DNA from: Sphingomonas sp. R-74633
GTDB taxonomy: Bacteria > Pseudomonadota > Alphaproteobacteria > Sphingomonadales > Sphingomonadaceae
Length of the DNA: 64,000 nucleotides
Direction of reading: 5' to 3'
Assembly (NCBI RefSeq): GCF_013416555.1
Contig: NZ_JACCFG010000003.1
Location: forward strand, 1 to 64,000
Shown here: piece after piece, positions 37,534-45,908 of the stretch
Position numbering within the stretch: the first letter of the stretch is position 1
How the letters are laid out: the number at the start of each line of letters is the position of its first letter
Position numbers and translations under genes: made by a program
Notes under the pieces: generated by a model
Databases searched by the model: none
What the model saw: only the letters and a program-made list of their open reading frames with translations
What the model was told of the DNA's origin: nothing

Positions 37534-38261
37534 TCCGGAAGGCGGCACTGGCACTGACGGCCCTCACCGCTCTCGTCGCCATTCCCGCCTTTGCCGGCCC
37601 GCCTTATGATACCGACGATCCCGAACCGACCGATTTCCGGCACTGGGAAGTCTATGGCTTCGTCGCGGGATCGGGCTTTCGCGGCACCACTGACGGCGCA
37701 TTGGGGCTCGATCTCAACTATGGCGCGGTACCCGACGTCCAGCTGACCGCCACGCTGCCCATGGCCTTCAGCCACGACCAGGCGACTCGGATCGGCGCAG
37801 GCAATGTCGAACTCGGCGTCAAATATCGCTTCTTCCACAACGACGCCGCCGGCGTGGCGTTCGCCGCCTTCCCGCGCGTGATCGTGCCGAGCGGCGGGCA
37901 TCGCTTCGGCACCGGCCGCGCCGCCTTCCAGCTTCCGCTCTGGGCGCAGAAGGACATGGGGCATTGGTCGCTGTTCGGCGGGGGCGGCTACACGTTCAAT
38001 CCCGGCACTGGCAACCGCGACTATTGGAAGGGCGGTGTCGCGCTCACCCGCGAAGTCACGCCGCGGCTGACGCTCGGCGCCGAAGCGACGCACCAGGGGC
38101 CCGATGCTCGCGACGCCGGCGCCGCGACCACGCTCGGCCTCGGCGGTACCTGGCGGATCCGCAAGCCGATGTCGCTGCTCTTCTCGGCCGGCCCCGGTTT
38201 CGAGCGCGGCACCCGGCAGGCGCAGTTCCATGCCTATGCCGCGCTGCTGCTCAACTTCTAG
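37530..38261 (+). CDS. Predicted outer-membrane beta-barrel protein
   Basis: The 243-residue protein has a signal peptide ending AIPAFA and then alternating amphipathic strands (WEVYGFVAGSGFRG, LDLNYGAVPDVQLTATLPMAF, VELGVKYRFFH, WSLFGGGGYTFN, YAALLLNF) ending in Phe, the C-terminal signature for BAM-dependent barrels. It resembles the broad transporter/MetA-phenol-like barrel group, but cargo is unknown. It starts in an ATGA overlap with zapE and is followed 9 bp later by a COG4705 membrane protein gene, so all may be one operon from sdhB. Confidence 0.78.
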   Translation: MIRKAALALTALTALVAIPAFAGPPYDTDDPEPTDFRHWEVYGFVAGSGFRGTTDGALGLDLNYGAVPDVQLTATLPMAFSHDQATRIGAGNVELGVKYRFFHNDAAGVAFAAFPRVIVPSGGHRFGTGRAAFQLPLWAQKDMGHWSLFGGGGYTFNPGTGNRDYWKGGVALTREVTPRLTLGAEATHQGPDARDAGAATTLGLGGTWRIRKPMSLLFSAGPGFERGTRQAQFHAYAALLLNF

Positions 38262-38270
38262 GAGACTCCG

Positions 38271-39047
38271 ATGACCCCCGCCCAGCGCGACATCGTCACC
38301 AAGGTGCCTGCCGTCACCTTGGGCTTCTGGATCATCAAGATCCTCGCCACCACGCTGGGCGAGACCGGCGGCGACACCGTCTCGATGACCTGGGAGATGG
38401 GCTATCTCATCAGCACCGCGATCTTCATCGTGCCGCTGGCGATCCTAGTCGCCTGCCAGATCGGGGCGAAGCGCTTCCATCCCCTGCTCTACTGGGCAAC
38501 GATCATCGCCTCGACCACCGCGGGCACGACGATGGCGGACTTCGCCACTCGCTCGCTCGGCATCGGCTATACCGGCGGCTCGGCGCTGCTGCTCGCTTGC
38601 GTGCTCGCCTCGCTGGCGCTGTGGCACGCGGTGCTGGGGTCGGTATCGGTCGATACAGTCAGCGCGCCACGGGCCGAGGGCTTCTACTGGCTGACGATCA
38701 CCTTCTCGCAAACGCTCGGCACCGCGCTCGGCGACTGGGCCGCGGACGACGGCGGGCTCGGCTATCTCGGCGGCGCGGCGCTGTTCGGCTGCGCCCTCGC
38801 GGTGCTGGCGGCGCTCTATTTCTGGACGCGGGCGAGCCGCGTGGCACTGTTCTGGGCCGCGTTCATCCTCACTCGCCCGCTCGGCGCGACCGTGGGCGAC
38901 TTCCTCGACAAGCCGCTTGCCAAGGGCGGGCTCGACTTCAGCCGGCCGCTCGCCTCGGCAGTGCTCGCGGTCGCTATCCTGATCCTGATTTTCGTTATCC
39001 CGCAGCGTCCGGGAACGCATCCAGGCAGCCCTTCCCCGGAAGCATAA
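38271..39047 (+). CDS. COG4705 family membrane protein
   Basis: The 258-residue protein has about eight membrane helices and an internal duplication: two halves each carry a Thr-rich helix with an acidic pair (KVPAVTLGFWIIKILATTLGETGGD; WLTITFSQTLGTALGDWAADDGGLGYLGG) and a further TTAGTTMADFATRSLGIGYTGG and TRPLGATVGDFLDKPL. The buried Asp/Glu residues in these Gly-Asp motifs suggest a metal or proton path, but no function is established for this family to my knowledge. Ribosome-binding GGAGA precedes the ATG. Likely last gene of the run beginning at sdhB. Confidence 0.85.
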   Translation: MTPAQRDIVTKVPAVTLGFWIIKILATTLGETGGDTVSMTWEMGYLISTAIFIVPLAILVACQIGAKRFHPLLYWATIIASTTAGTTMADFATRSLGIGYTGGSALLLACVLASLALWHAVLGSVSVDTVSAPRAEGFYWLTITFSQTLGTALGDWAADDGGLGYLGGAALFGCALAVLAALYFWTRASRVALFWAAFILTRPLGATVGDFLDKPLAKGGLDFSRPLASAVLAVAILILIFVIPQRPGTHPGSPSPEA

Positions 39048-39123
39048 AGCCTCCATTTTCGGGCCTTTGGTCTGGCCGAATGGCCTGACAAACGATAGGC
39101 TCCCCGTAAAAGAGGGAGAGTTT

Positions 39124-40959
39124 ATGCGTTGGATCGGGCTCGCGCTTGCGGCGTTGCTGGCACCCCTGGCCGCCTCGGCGCAGACGCTGGTCGCTGCCGA
39201 CCTGCGCGAGAACCAGAGCCTCGACGGCGCCTGGCACTGGTCGGTCGATCCCTATCGCGACGGCGTCGCCGGCTTCCATGGCGGGCCGCCGAGCGAGAGC
39301 ACTGCGCGTTATCAGGACAAGATCCAGGAGGACGAGGCGGCGAAACGCCCGACTGCCTTGTTCGAGTTCGACATGCAGCGCTCGCCGGTCACCCATCTGC
39401 CCGGCAGCTGGATCGGCCATGCGCCCGAGATGCGCTATTATCAGGGCCTGGTCTGGTACCAGCGGACCTTCGACTACGCCCCCGCGGGCCCGGGCAAGCG
39501 CGTCTATCTCCGCTTCGGCAGCGCTGACTATGCCGCCAGCGTGTTCCTCAACGGCAAGCCGGTCGGCAAGCATGTCGGCGCCTTCACCCCCTTCGCCTTC
39601 GACGTGACCGACATTCTGCGCGCCGGCAGCAACCAGGTCACCGTCGGCGTCGATTCCGCCCGCACCGACAGCGATGTGCCCCCGCCGGTCACCGATTGGG
39701 AGACCTATGGCGGCATCACCCGCTCGATCCGACTGGTCACCGTGCCCGAGACTTTTGTCGACGACGCCTTTGTGCGCCTGGGCAAGGACGGCCGCATCGC
39801 GATCTCCACGCACTTGCTCGGGCCGCAGGCCGCCAACGCGCCGATCAAGCTGGCCATTCCTGCGCTCGGCGCCACGCTCGACGGCCGCACCGATGGCGAC
39901 GGCAATTGGAGCGCCAGCCTCCCCGCCCCGCGCGGCCTCAAGCGCTGGTCGCCCGAGAGCCCGACGCTCTACGATGTCCAGATAACCACCGGCGCCGACC
40001 GCTTCACCGACCGTATCGGCTTCCGCACGATCGAAGTGCAGGGCGACAAGATCCTGCTCAACGGCAAGTCGATCTTCCTGCGCGGCATCTCGATGCACGA
40101 GGAGGAGCTCGGCAAGGACCCGGTCCGCGCGATGAGCCCCGCCGCTGCCGCCGCGCTGTTCGGTGAGATCAAATACGCCCTGCACGGCAATTTCGTCCGG
40201 CTTGCGCACTATCCGCATGACGAAGGCACCACGCGTCTCGCCGACCAGATGGGCCTGCTGATCTGGAGCGAGGTCCCGGTCTATTGGCGCGTCGCGTGGA
40301 GCAATCCGGACACGCTGGCCACTGCGCGCCGGATGATCGCCGAGAATATCCGCCGCGACCGCAACCGCGCCGCGATCATATTGTGGAGCGTCGCCAACGA
40401 AACCCCGGTCAGCGACGCGCGCAACGCTTTCCTCCGCACGCTGATCGGCGATGTCCGCGCGCTCGACGGCAGCCGCCTGGTCACCGCCGCCTTGCTCAGC
40501 GACCGCAAGGGCAAGGAGATGCGCATCAACGATCCGCTGGTCGACGATCTCGATGTAATGGCGATCAACACCTATAATGGCTGGTATTCGGACGACCCGC
40601 TCGCCGAGGTGCCGAGCTTCACCTGGAAGAGCCCGGTGACCAAGCCGCTGATCTTCTCCGAATTCGGCGCCGATGCGCTCTACGGCTATCACGACGCAGC
40701 CGCCGCACCGCACAAGTTCAGCGAGGAATATCAGGCCGAATATTATCGCCGCACACTCGAGATGGCGGCGAAGGTGCCGTATCTCCGGGGCATGAGTCCC
40801 TGGATCCTCAAGGACTTCCGCTCGCCGCGCCGCCAGCACCCGGTCTATCAGCAGGGCTGGAACCGCAAGGGCCTGATCTCCGAGACCGGCCAGCGCAAGC
40901 TAGCGTTCGGCGTGCTCGCCGAGGAATATCGGCACCGGGCGGAAGCGGAACAGCGCTGA
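39124..40959 (+). CDS. Exported glycoside hydrolase family 2 (beta-glucuronidase/galactosidase-like)
   Basis: The 611-residue enzyme has a signal peptide (MRWIGLALAALLAPLAASAQ) and the GH2 modules: jelly roll (residues 25-190, WYQRTFDYAPAGPGKRVYLRFGSADYAASVFLNGK), an immunoglobulin-like domain, then a TIM barrel. Catalytic acid Glu426 lies in WSVANETP and nucleophile Glu513 in FSEFGADALYG. The size and loop GISMHEEELGKD fit beta-glucuronidase-like members, but sugar specificity is not fixed by sequence. The ATG at 39124 follows GAGGGAGAG. Its last 60 bp overlap the end of the convergent acyltransferase gene. Confidence 0.9.
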   Translation: MRWIGLALAALLAPLAASAQTLVAADLRENQSLDGAWHWSVDPYRDGVAGFHGGPPSESTARYQDKIQEDEAAKRPTALFEFDMQRSPVTHLPGSWIGHAPEMRYYQGLVWYQRTFDYAPAGPGKRVYLRFGSADYAASVFLNGKPVGKHVGAFTPFAFDVTDILRAGSNQVTVGVDSARTDSDVPPPVTDWETYGGITRSIRLVTVPETFVDDAFVRLGKDGRIAISTHLLGPQAANAPIKLAIPALGATLDGRTDGDGNWSASLPAPRGLKRWSPESPTLYDVQITTGADRFTDRIGFRTIEVQGDKILLNGKSIFLRGISMHEEELGKDPVRAMSPAAAAALFGEIKYALHGNFVRLAHYPHDEGTTRLADQMGLLIWSEVPVYWRVAWSNPDTLATARRMIAENIRRDRNRAAIILWSVANETPVSDARNAFLRTLIGDVRALDGSRLVTAALLSDRKGKEMRINDPLVDDLDVMAINTYNGWYSDDPLAEVPSFTWKSPVTKPLIFSEFGADALYGYHDAAAAPHKFSEEYQAEYYRRTLEMAAKVPYLRGMSPWILKDFRSPRRQHPVYQQGWNRKGLISETGQRKLAFGVLAEEYRHRAEAEQR

Positions 40960-42045
40960 ACGCAGCGCCGCCGCCAGGCGCGACAACCCGCGGCGCAGCC
41001 AGGGCTCCGCGAAGGCGGAGATCGCCAGCGCCGCGGCCAGCATCGCTGCGCCCACGACCAGCGCTGCAAGGGTTGCCGGCATCCCGCTGCGCACGAGCCG
41101 CGAAAGCACCGCCGCGCCGGCCTCCTGATGGAGGAGATACAGCGGATAGGTCGCCAGCCCGAGCCGTGCCGCAAGCCCTGCGGGCAACCAGCGCTCGAGA
41201 TAGGGTTGAAGCCGGTCGGCACCGAGCATCACCAGCAGCCCTGCCAGGAAAACGGCAAGCGGAACGGTCGGCGTTCCGGCCAGGCCGAGCGCCGGGCCGA
41301 GATCATAGCCATGGGCGACGATCTCGAGCGCCGCAGGGATCAGGCACAGGCCCATCGCCGCGGCGCGCCGCCGGGTCAGGCCATGATCGAGCGCGGCACG
41401 CACATGGATGCCCAGCGCGAAGAAACAGCCATGCGTCAGCAGCAGCAGATCGGCGATGCGCGGATGTATCCAGCCCGCCGGCAGCAAGCCCGAAGCGAGC
41501 ACCAGCCAGTAGAGCAGGCTGGCCACCGCCAGCCCCTGGGCGAGCCCTTCGAGCCGATCGCCGGCGCCGCGGGCAAGCAGCACCGCCACCAGCCAGTAAA
41601 AGGCGAGTTCCACGCCAAGCGTCCAATAGACGCCGTCGATCCACGGCCCCATCGGCCACAAGGTGAACGCGCCAAGCCACTGGGTGAACAGCGGCCCCGA
41701 GGCGCCGGTGACGAGCAGCACCGCCAGCGTCAGGCTCGCGCAGACCCAGGCGGCGGGGAACAGCCGGGCGAGGCGCCTGCCGGCAAAGCCCCCAGGCGTC
41801 GCGCCGCGCGCTGAACCGGCGATCACGCAGCCGGAGATCACGAAGAACAATTCGACGCCGATCCAGCCCCACCAGCTCATCGCCAGCCAGCTTTCGGGTA
41901 GCGGGACCAGGCGCGGCCAGGACGCGGCATGCCCGTTGGGCATCCGGCCATAGGCGCTGCCGTAATGATAGGCGACCACACCCGCCGCGCTCAGGAAGCG
42001 CAGCAGGTCTATGGCTTCAAAGCTCCGCTTGCTGCCCCCACCCAT
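40900..42045 (-). CDS. Acyltransferase 3 family membrane protein
   Basis: The 381-residue integral membrane protein has about ten helices and acyltransferase 3 signatures: RSFEAIDLLRFLSAAGVVAYHYG with the catalytic His in helix 1, WGWIGVELFFVISGCVIAGS, and GRRLARLFPAAWVC. Such enzymes O-acetylate or otherwise acylate surface polysaccharides and lipids. No glycan gene cluster adjoins it, so its acceptor is unknown. The gene ends inside the 3' end of the GH2 gene on the opposite strand, a 60-bp convergent overlap. Confidence 0.88.
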   Translation of the reverse strand: MGGGSKRSFEAIDLLRFLSAAGVVAYHYGSAYGRMPNGHAASWPRLVPLPESWLAMSWWGWIGVELFFVISGCVIAGSARGATPGGFAGRRLARLFPAAWVCASLTLAVLLVTGASGPLFTQWLGAFTLWPMGPWIDGVYWTLGVELAFYWLVAVLLARGAGDRLEGLAQGLAVASLLYWLVLASGLLPAGWIHPRIADLLLLTHGCFFALGIHVRAALDHGLTRRRAAAMGLCLIPAALEIVAHGYDLGPALGLAGTPTVPLAVFLAGLLVMLGADRLQPYLERWLPAGLAARLGLATYPLYLLHQEAGAAVLSRLVRSGMPATLAALVVGAAMLAAALAISAFAEPWLRRGLSRLAAALRSALFRFRPVPIFLGEHAER

Positions 42046-42093
42046 CGCTGCGGGTTTCGCACGCTGGAAGTTAACAGCGGGTCAGCGCGCGCC

Positions 42094-42504
42094 TCAGGCC
42101 TGACCCGACAGATCCTGATAGAGCATCAACGCATTGCCATCGGGATCGTAGAAGGTGAGCAGGCGCACCATCGCCGGAATCTCCTGCACCGGCCCGTCCT
42201 GGCGCACGCCCGCGGCATCGAGCACCGCCTTGGCCGCGTCGAGGTCCGCGACGCCGAAGGTCAGCGTCGCACCGCCGCCCTGCGGCACGCTCTCGACCTG
42301 CGACAGGCCGATATTCACCCGTGCCACCGGGCTTTCCAGCTCGCACCAGGCGATCTCATCGACGCGGTAGAGAAAGTTCATCCCCAGCACGTCGCGATAC
42401 CAGGCGATGCTCGCATCGAGATTGGTGACGCTGATCGCGCAGGTGAGGCCGCCATCATAGCCAAGCACGGTCGCTTGGGCGGGTGCTTCGAACGTAGTTG
42501 CCAT
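42094..42504 (-). CDS. VOC (glyoxalase/bleomycin-resistance fold) family protein
   Basis: The 136-residue protein has two beta-alpha-beta-beta-beta modules of the VOC fold: AISVTNLDASIAWYRDVLGMNFLYRVDEIAWCELE, then LTFGVADLDAAKAVLDAAGV...RLLTFYDPDGNALMLYQDL. Metal-site candidates are His-poor (Glu and Gln positions), so glyoxalase activity is doubtful; it could be a dioxygenase-like or ligand-binding member. It is divergent from a winged-helix regulator, with 40 bp and a well-formed inverted repeat between the starts, so it is the likely regulated gene. Confidence 0.87.
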   Translation of the reverse strand: MATTFEAPAQATVLGYDGGLTCAISVTNLDASIAWYRDVLGMNFLYRVDEIAWCELESPVARVNIGLSQVESVPQGGGATLTFGVADLDAAKAVLDAAGVRQDGPVQEIPAMVRLLTFYDPDGNALMLYQDLSGQA

Positions 42505-42515
42505 TTCGATTCTCC

Positions 42516-42541
42516 GACTCTATGGTTCCGTTTATATAGTC
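42516..42541. promoter_or_regulatory. Candidate HxlR-type operator in divergent VOC/regulator region
   Basis: An inverted repeat GACTCTAT-N10-ATATAGTC (7 of 8 positions symmetric) occupies the centre of the 40-bp gap between two divergent starts. GACT/AGTC half-sites spaced about one helical turn apart suit a dimeric winged-helix regulator such as the one encoded at 42545. Symmetry and location are seen; binding is inferred. Confidence 0.55.
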
Positions 42542-42544
42542 GAT

Positions 42545-43105
42545 ATGAATTTGGCCATGGAGTCAATGCTCCCTTCCCCGCCGCAGATGCTCCGGCTGCT
42601 TGAGGCCAATCGCTGGGCGACCCCGGTGCTGGCGCTGCTCAGCCGTGAGCAGGGCTCGCGCTTTGCAGTGATCGCGCGCGCCTTCGATCTCTCGCACAAC
42701 AGCCTGACCCGCTGCCTCGTCCATCTGAAGGAGTGCGGCTGGGTGATCCCCAATCCCGGCCATGGCCACCCGCTGCGCCCCGAATATCTGCTGAGCGAAG
42801 CCGGCCGCCCGGTCGGGGCGCTGTGCGAGCGGATCGAGGCGGCGCGAGCCCGGCTGAAGCTCGCCACGGGTGCCCTGCCGCGCTGGTCGCTTCCCCTGGT
42901 CGCGGGACTCGGCCCGGACTGGGCACGCTTCGGCGAGATCCAGGCGCAGCTCGCGCCGGTCACGCCGCGCGCACTCTCGACCACGCTCAAGGCAGTGATC
43001 GACGAGGCGCTGGTGCACCGCCGGCTGGAGGACCGCTATCCGCCGTTGCCGCTCTATGCGCTCACCGCCAAGGGCCAGGAACTGGCGAGGGCACTGACCG
43101 GTTAA
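42545..43105 (+). CDS. Transcriptional regulator with two HxlR-type winged-helix domains
   Basis: The 186-residue protein contains two consecutive winged-helix domains. The first (residues 12-95: MLRLLEANRWATPVLALLSREQGSRFAVIARAFDLSHNSLTRCLVHLKECGWV) and the second (about 103-185: WSLPLVAGLGPDWARFGEIQAQLAPVTPRALSTTLKAVIDEALVHRRL...YALTAKGQELARAL) each match the HxlR/MarR-like pattern of wing and dimer helix. Ordinary HxlR proteins have one. It could bind its operator as a monomer or as a dimer with four wings. ATGs at 42557 and 42563 are alternative starts, and none has a good ribosome-binding site. Confidence 0.8.
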   Translation: MNLAMESMLPSPPQMLRLLEANRWATPVLALLSREQGSRFAVIARAFDLSHNSLTRCLVHLKECGWVIPNPGHGHPLRPEYLLSEAGRPVGALCERIEAARARLKLATGALPRWSLPLVAGLGPDWARFGEIQAQLAPVTPRALSTTLKAVIDEALVHRRLEDRYPPLPLYALTAKGQELARALTG

Positions 43106-44254
<1,149 letters not shown>

Positions 44255-44364
44255 GATGCCGAAGCGCGCACCCGCGCTGCTGTCGTCGGCCGTGATCCCC
44301 CGGGGGTTCGCGGCCGAAGCGGCATTGCGGGGTGCAGTCGAGCGACAATGGCTGGGGGAATGAG

Positions 44365-44952
44365 ATGAAGCGGATCGCGTTGTTCGTTCTTGGCCTCTGC
44401 GCCGCGCTTCCCGCCGCCGCGCAGGAAGCGACGCCGACCGCCCCCGCCGAGCCGGTGCCGCTGTTCCAGGCCGCCTGCGTCAGCGGCGCGGTCCGCCTGA
44501 GCAAGAAGGTCTCCGAACCGGCGACCTATGAGAACCTGCCCATGGCCGCCCGCCGCGCGCTGGGCGCCTCAACCACCGCGTCGCGCGGCGAGGCCGAGAA
44601 GCTCCCCGCGCCCGACGCCGCCAGCGTCGCCAACACCATGTACCGGATCGCCGGCGGCCAGCTCTATCTGCTCGTCCCCGCACCGACCGCCAGCAAGAGC
44701 CCCGTCTCGGAGAGCTGCATCGTGCTGTGGTTCGGCCTGTCCGAGGATGATTATTATCTGGCCCGCAAGCTCGTTCTGCCAAACGAGGAAACCGTGCCGA
44801 TGCTCGCGCGTCCTACCGCCAGTGCGGTCGGCGCGTCGGTAGCCACTTCCGCCCGTGACGGCATGAGCCTGACCGCAGCCACTTATGGTGGCTGGGTCGC
44901 GCTGCGCGCCTTCGCGCCCAATCCCGATCCGAAATCCCCCGGAGCCCAGTGA
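44365..44952 (+). CDS. Exported protein of unknown function inside the TCA operon
   Basis: The 195-residue product has a signal peptide ([20 protein letters not shown]). Two cysteines ([10 protein letters not shown] and SCIVLWFGL) may form a disulfide in the periplasm. The central part holds a conserved-looking [21 protein letters not shown] strand pair and a [18 protein letters not shown] segment. I recognise no family. GGGGGA precedes the ATG at 44365. It lies between mdh and sucD, where many bacteria carry sucC, and ends 4 bp before sucD, so it should be co-expressed with TCA enzymes without obviously taking part in them. Confidence 0.75.
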   Translation: MKRIALFVLGLCAALPAAAQEATPTAPAEPVPLFQAACVSGAVRLSKKVSEPATYENLPMAARRALGASTTASRGEAEKLPAPDAASVANTMYRIAGGQLYLLVPAPTASKSPVSESCIVLWFGLSEDDYYLARKLVLPNEETVPMLARPTASAVGASVATSARDGMSLTAATYGGWVALRAFAPNPDPKSPGAQ

Positions 44953-44956
44953 ACTC

Positions 44957-45841
44957 ATGAGCATCCTGATCAACAAGAACACCAAGGTCATCACCCAGGG
45001 GATGACCGGTGAGACCGGCACTTTCCACACCCAGCAGGCGCTTGCCTATGGCACGCAGATGGTCGGCGGCGTGACCCCCGGCAAGGGCGGCACCGAGCAT
45101 ATCGGCCTGCCCGTGTTCGACACCGTCGCCGAGGCCGTCACCAAGACCGGTGCCGATGCCAGCGTGATCTACGTGCCGCCGCCCTTCGCCGCGGACTCGA
45201 TCCTCGAGGCGATCGACGCCGAAGTGCCGCTGATCGTCTGCATCACCGAAGGCATTCCGGTGCTCGACATGGTCAAGGTGAAGCGCGCCCTCTCGGGCTC
45301 CAAGTCGCGCCTGATCGGCCCGAACTGCCCCGGCGTGCTGACCCCGAACCAGTGCAAGATCGGCATCATGCCGGGCTCGATCTTCTCGCCGGGCTCGGTG
45401 GGCGTCGTCTCGCGCTCGGGCACGCTGACCTATGAGGCAGTGTTCCAGACCACCAATGCAGGCCTCGGCCAGACCACGGCCGTCGGCATCGGCGGCGATC
45501 CCGTCAACGGCACCAACTTCATCGACGTGCTCGAGCTGTTCCTCGCCGACGAGGCGACCAAGTCGATCATCATGATCGGCGAGATCGGCGGCTCGGCCGA
45601 AGAGGAAGCCGCGCAGTTCCTGATCGACGAGGCCAAGAAGGGCCGCAAGAAGCCGATGGCCGGCTTCATCGCGGGTCGCACGGCGCCTCCGGGCCGCCGC
45701 ATGGGCCATGCCGGCGCGATCGTATCGGGCGGCAAGGGCGATGCCGAGAGCAAGATCGCCAAGATGGAAGAAGCGGGCATCCGCGTCGCGACCAGCCCGT
45801 CCGAGCTCGGCTCGACGCTGGTCGAAGTGCTCAAGGGCTGA
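44957..45841 (+). CDS. sucD: Succinyl-CoA synthetase alpha subunit
   Basis: The 294-residue subunit carries the phosphohistidine that relays phosphate between succinyl-phosphate and nucleotide. [48 protein letters not shown] and [22 protein letters not shown] (catalytic His in GHAGA) are canonical. The ATG at 44957 gives the standard N-terminus. The partner beta subunit gene sucC is not in the window, so the two subunits are encoded apart or sucC lies beyond it. Confidence 0.97.
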   Translation: MSILINKNTKVITQGMTGETGTFHTQQALAYGTQMVGGVTPGKGGTEHIGLPVFDTVAEAVTKTGADASVIYVPPPFAADSILEAIDAEVPLIVCITEGIPVLDMVKVKRALSGSKSRLIGPNCPGVLTPNQCKIGIMPGSIFSPGSVGVVSRSGTLTYEAVFQTTNAGLGQTTAVGIGGDPVNGTNFIDVLELFLADEATKSIIMIGEIGGSAEEEAAQFLIDEAKKGRKKPMAGFIAGRTAPPGRRMGHAGAIVSGGKGDAESKIAKMEEAGIRVATSPSELGSTLVEVLKG

Positions 45842-45848
45842 ATTGTAA

Positions 45849-45890
45849 CGGGAGCGCTCCTATCTCCTGTACGGAATGGGAGCGCTAACA
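45849..45890 (+). promoter_or_regulatory. Repeated GGGAGCGCT element upstream of sucA
   Basis: GGGAGCGCT occurs at 45850-45858 and 45878-45886, 28 bp apart, both built on the palindromic core GAGCGCT/AGCGCTC; the first extends to the perfect palindrome GGAGCGCTCC. They fill the 67-bp gap between sucD and sucA. Cores of this type are used by LacI-family regulators, and two copies near three helical turns apart suggest cooperative binding. No such regulator is nearby. Confidence 0.35.
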
Positions 45891-45908
45891 GAGACTGGAT
45901 TGGTGACC

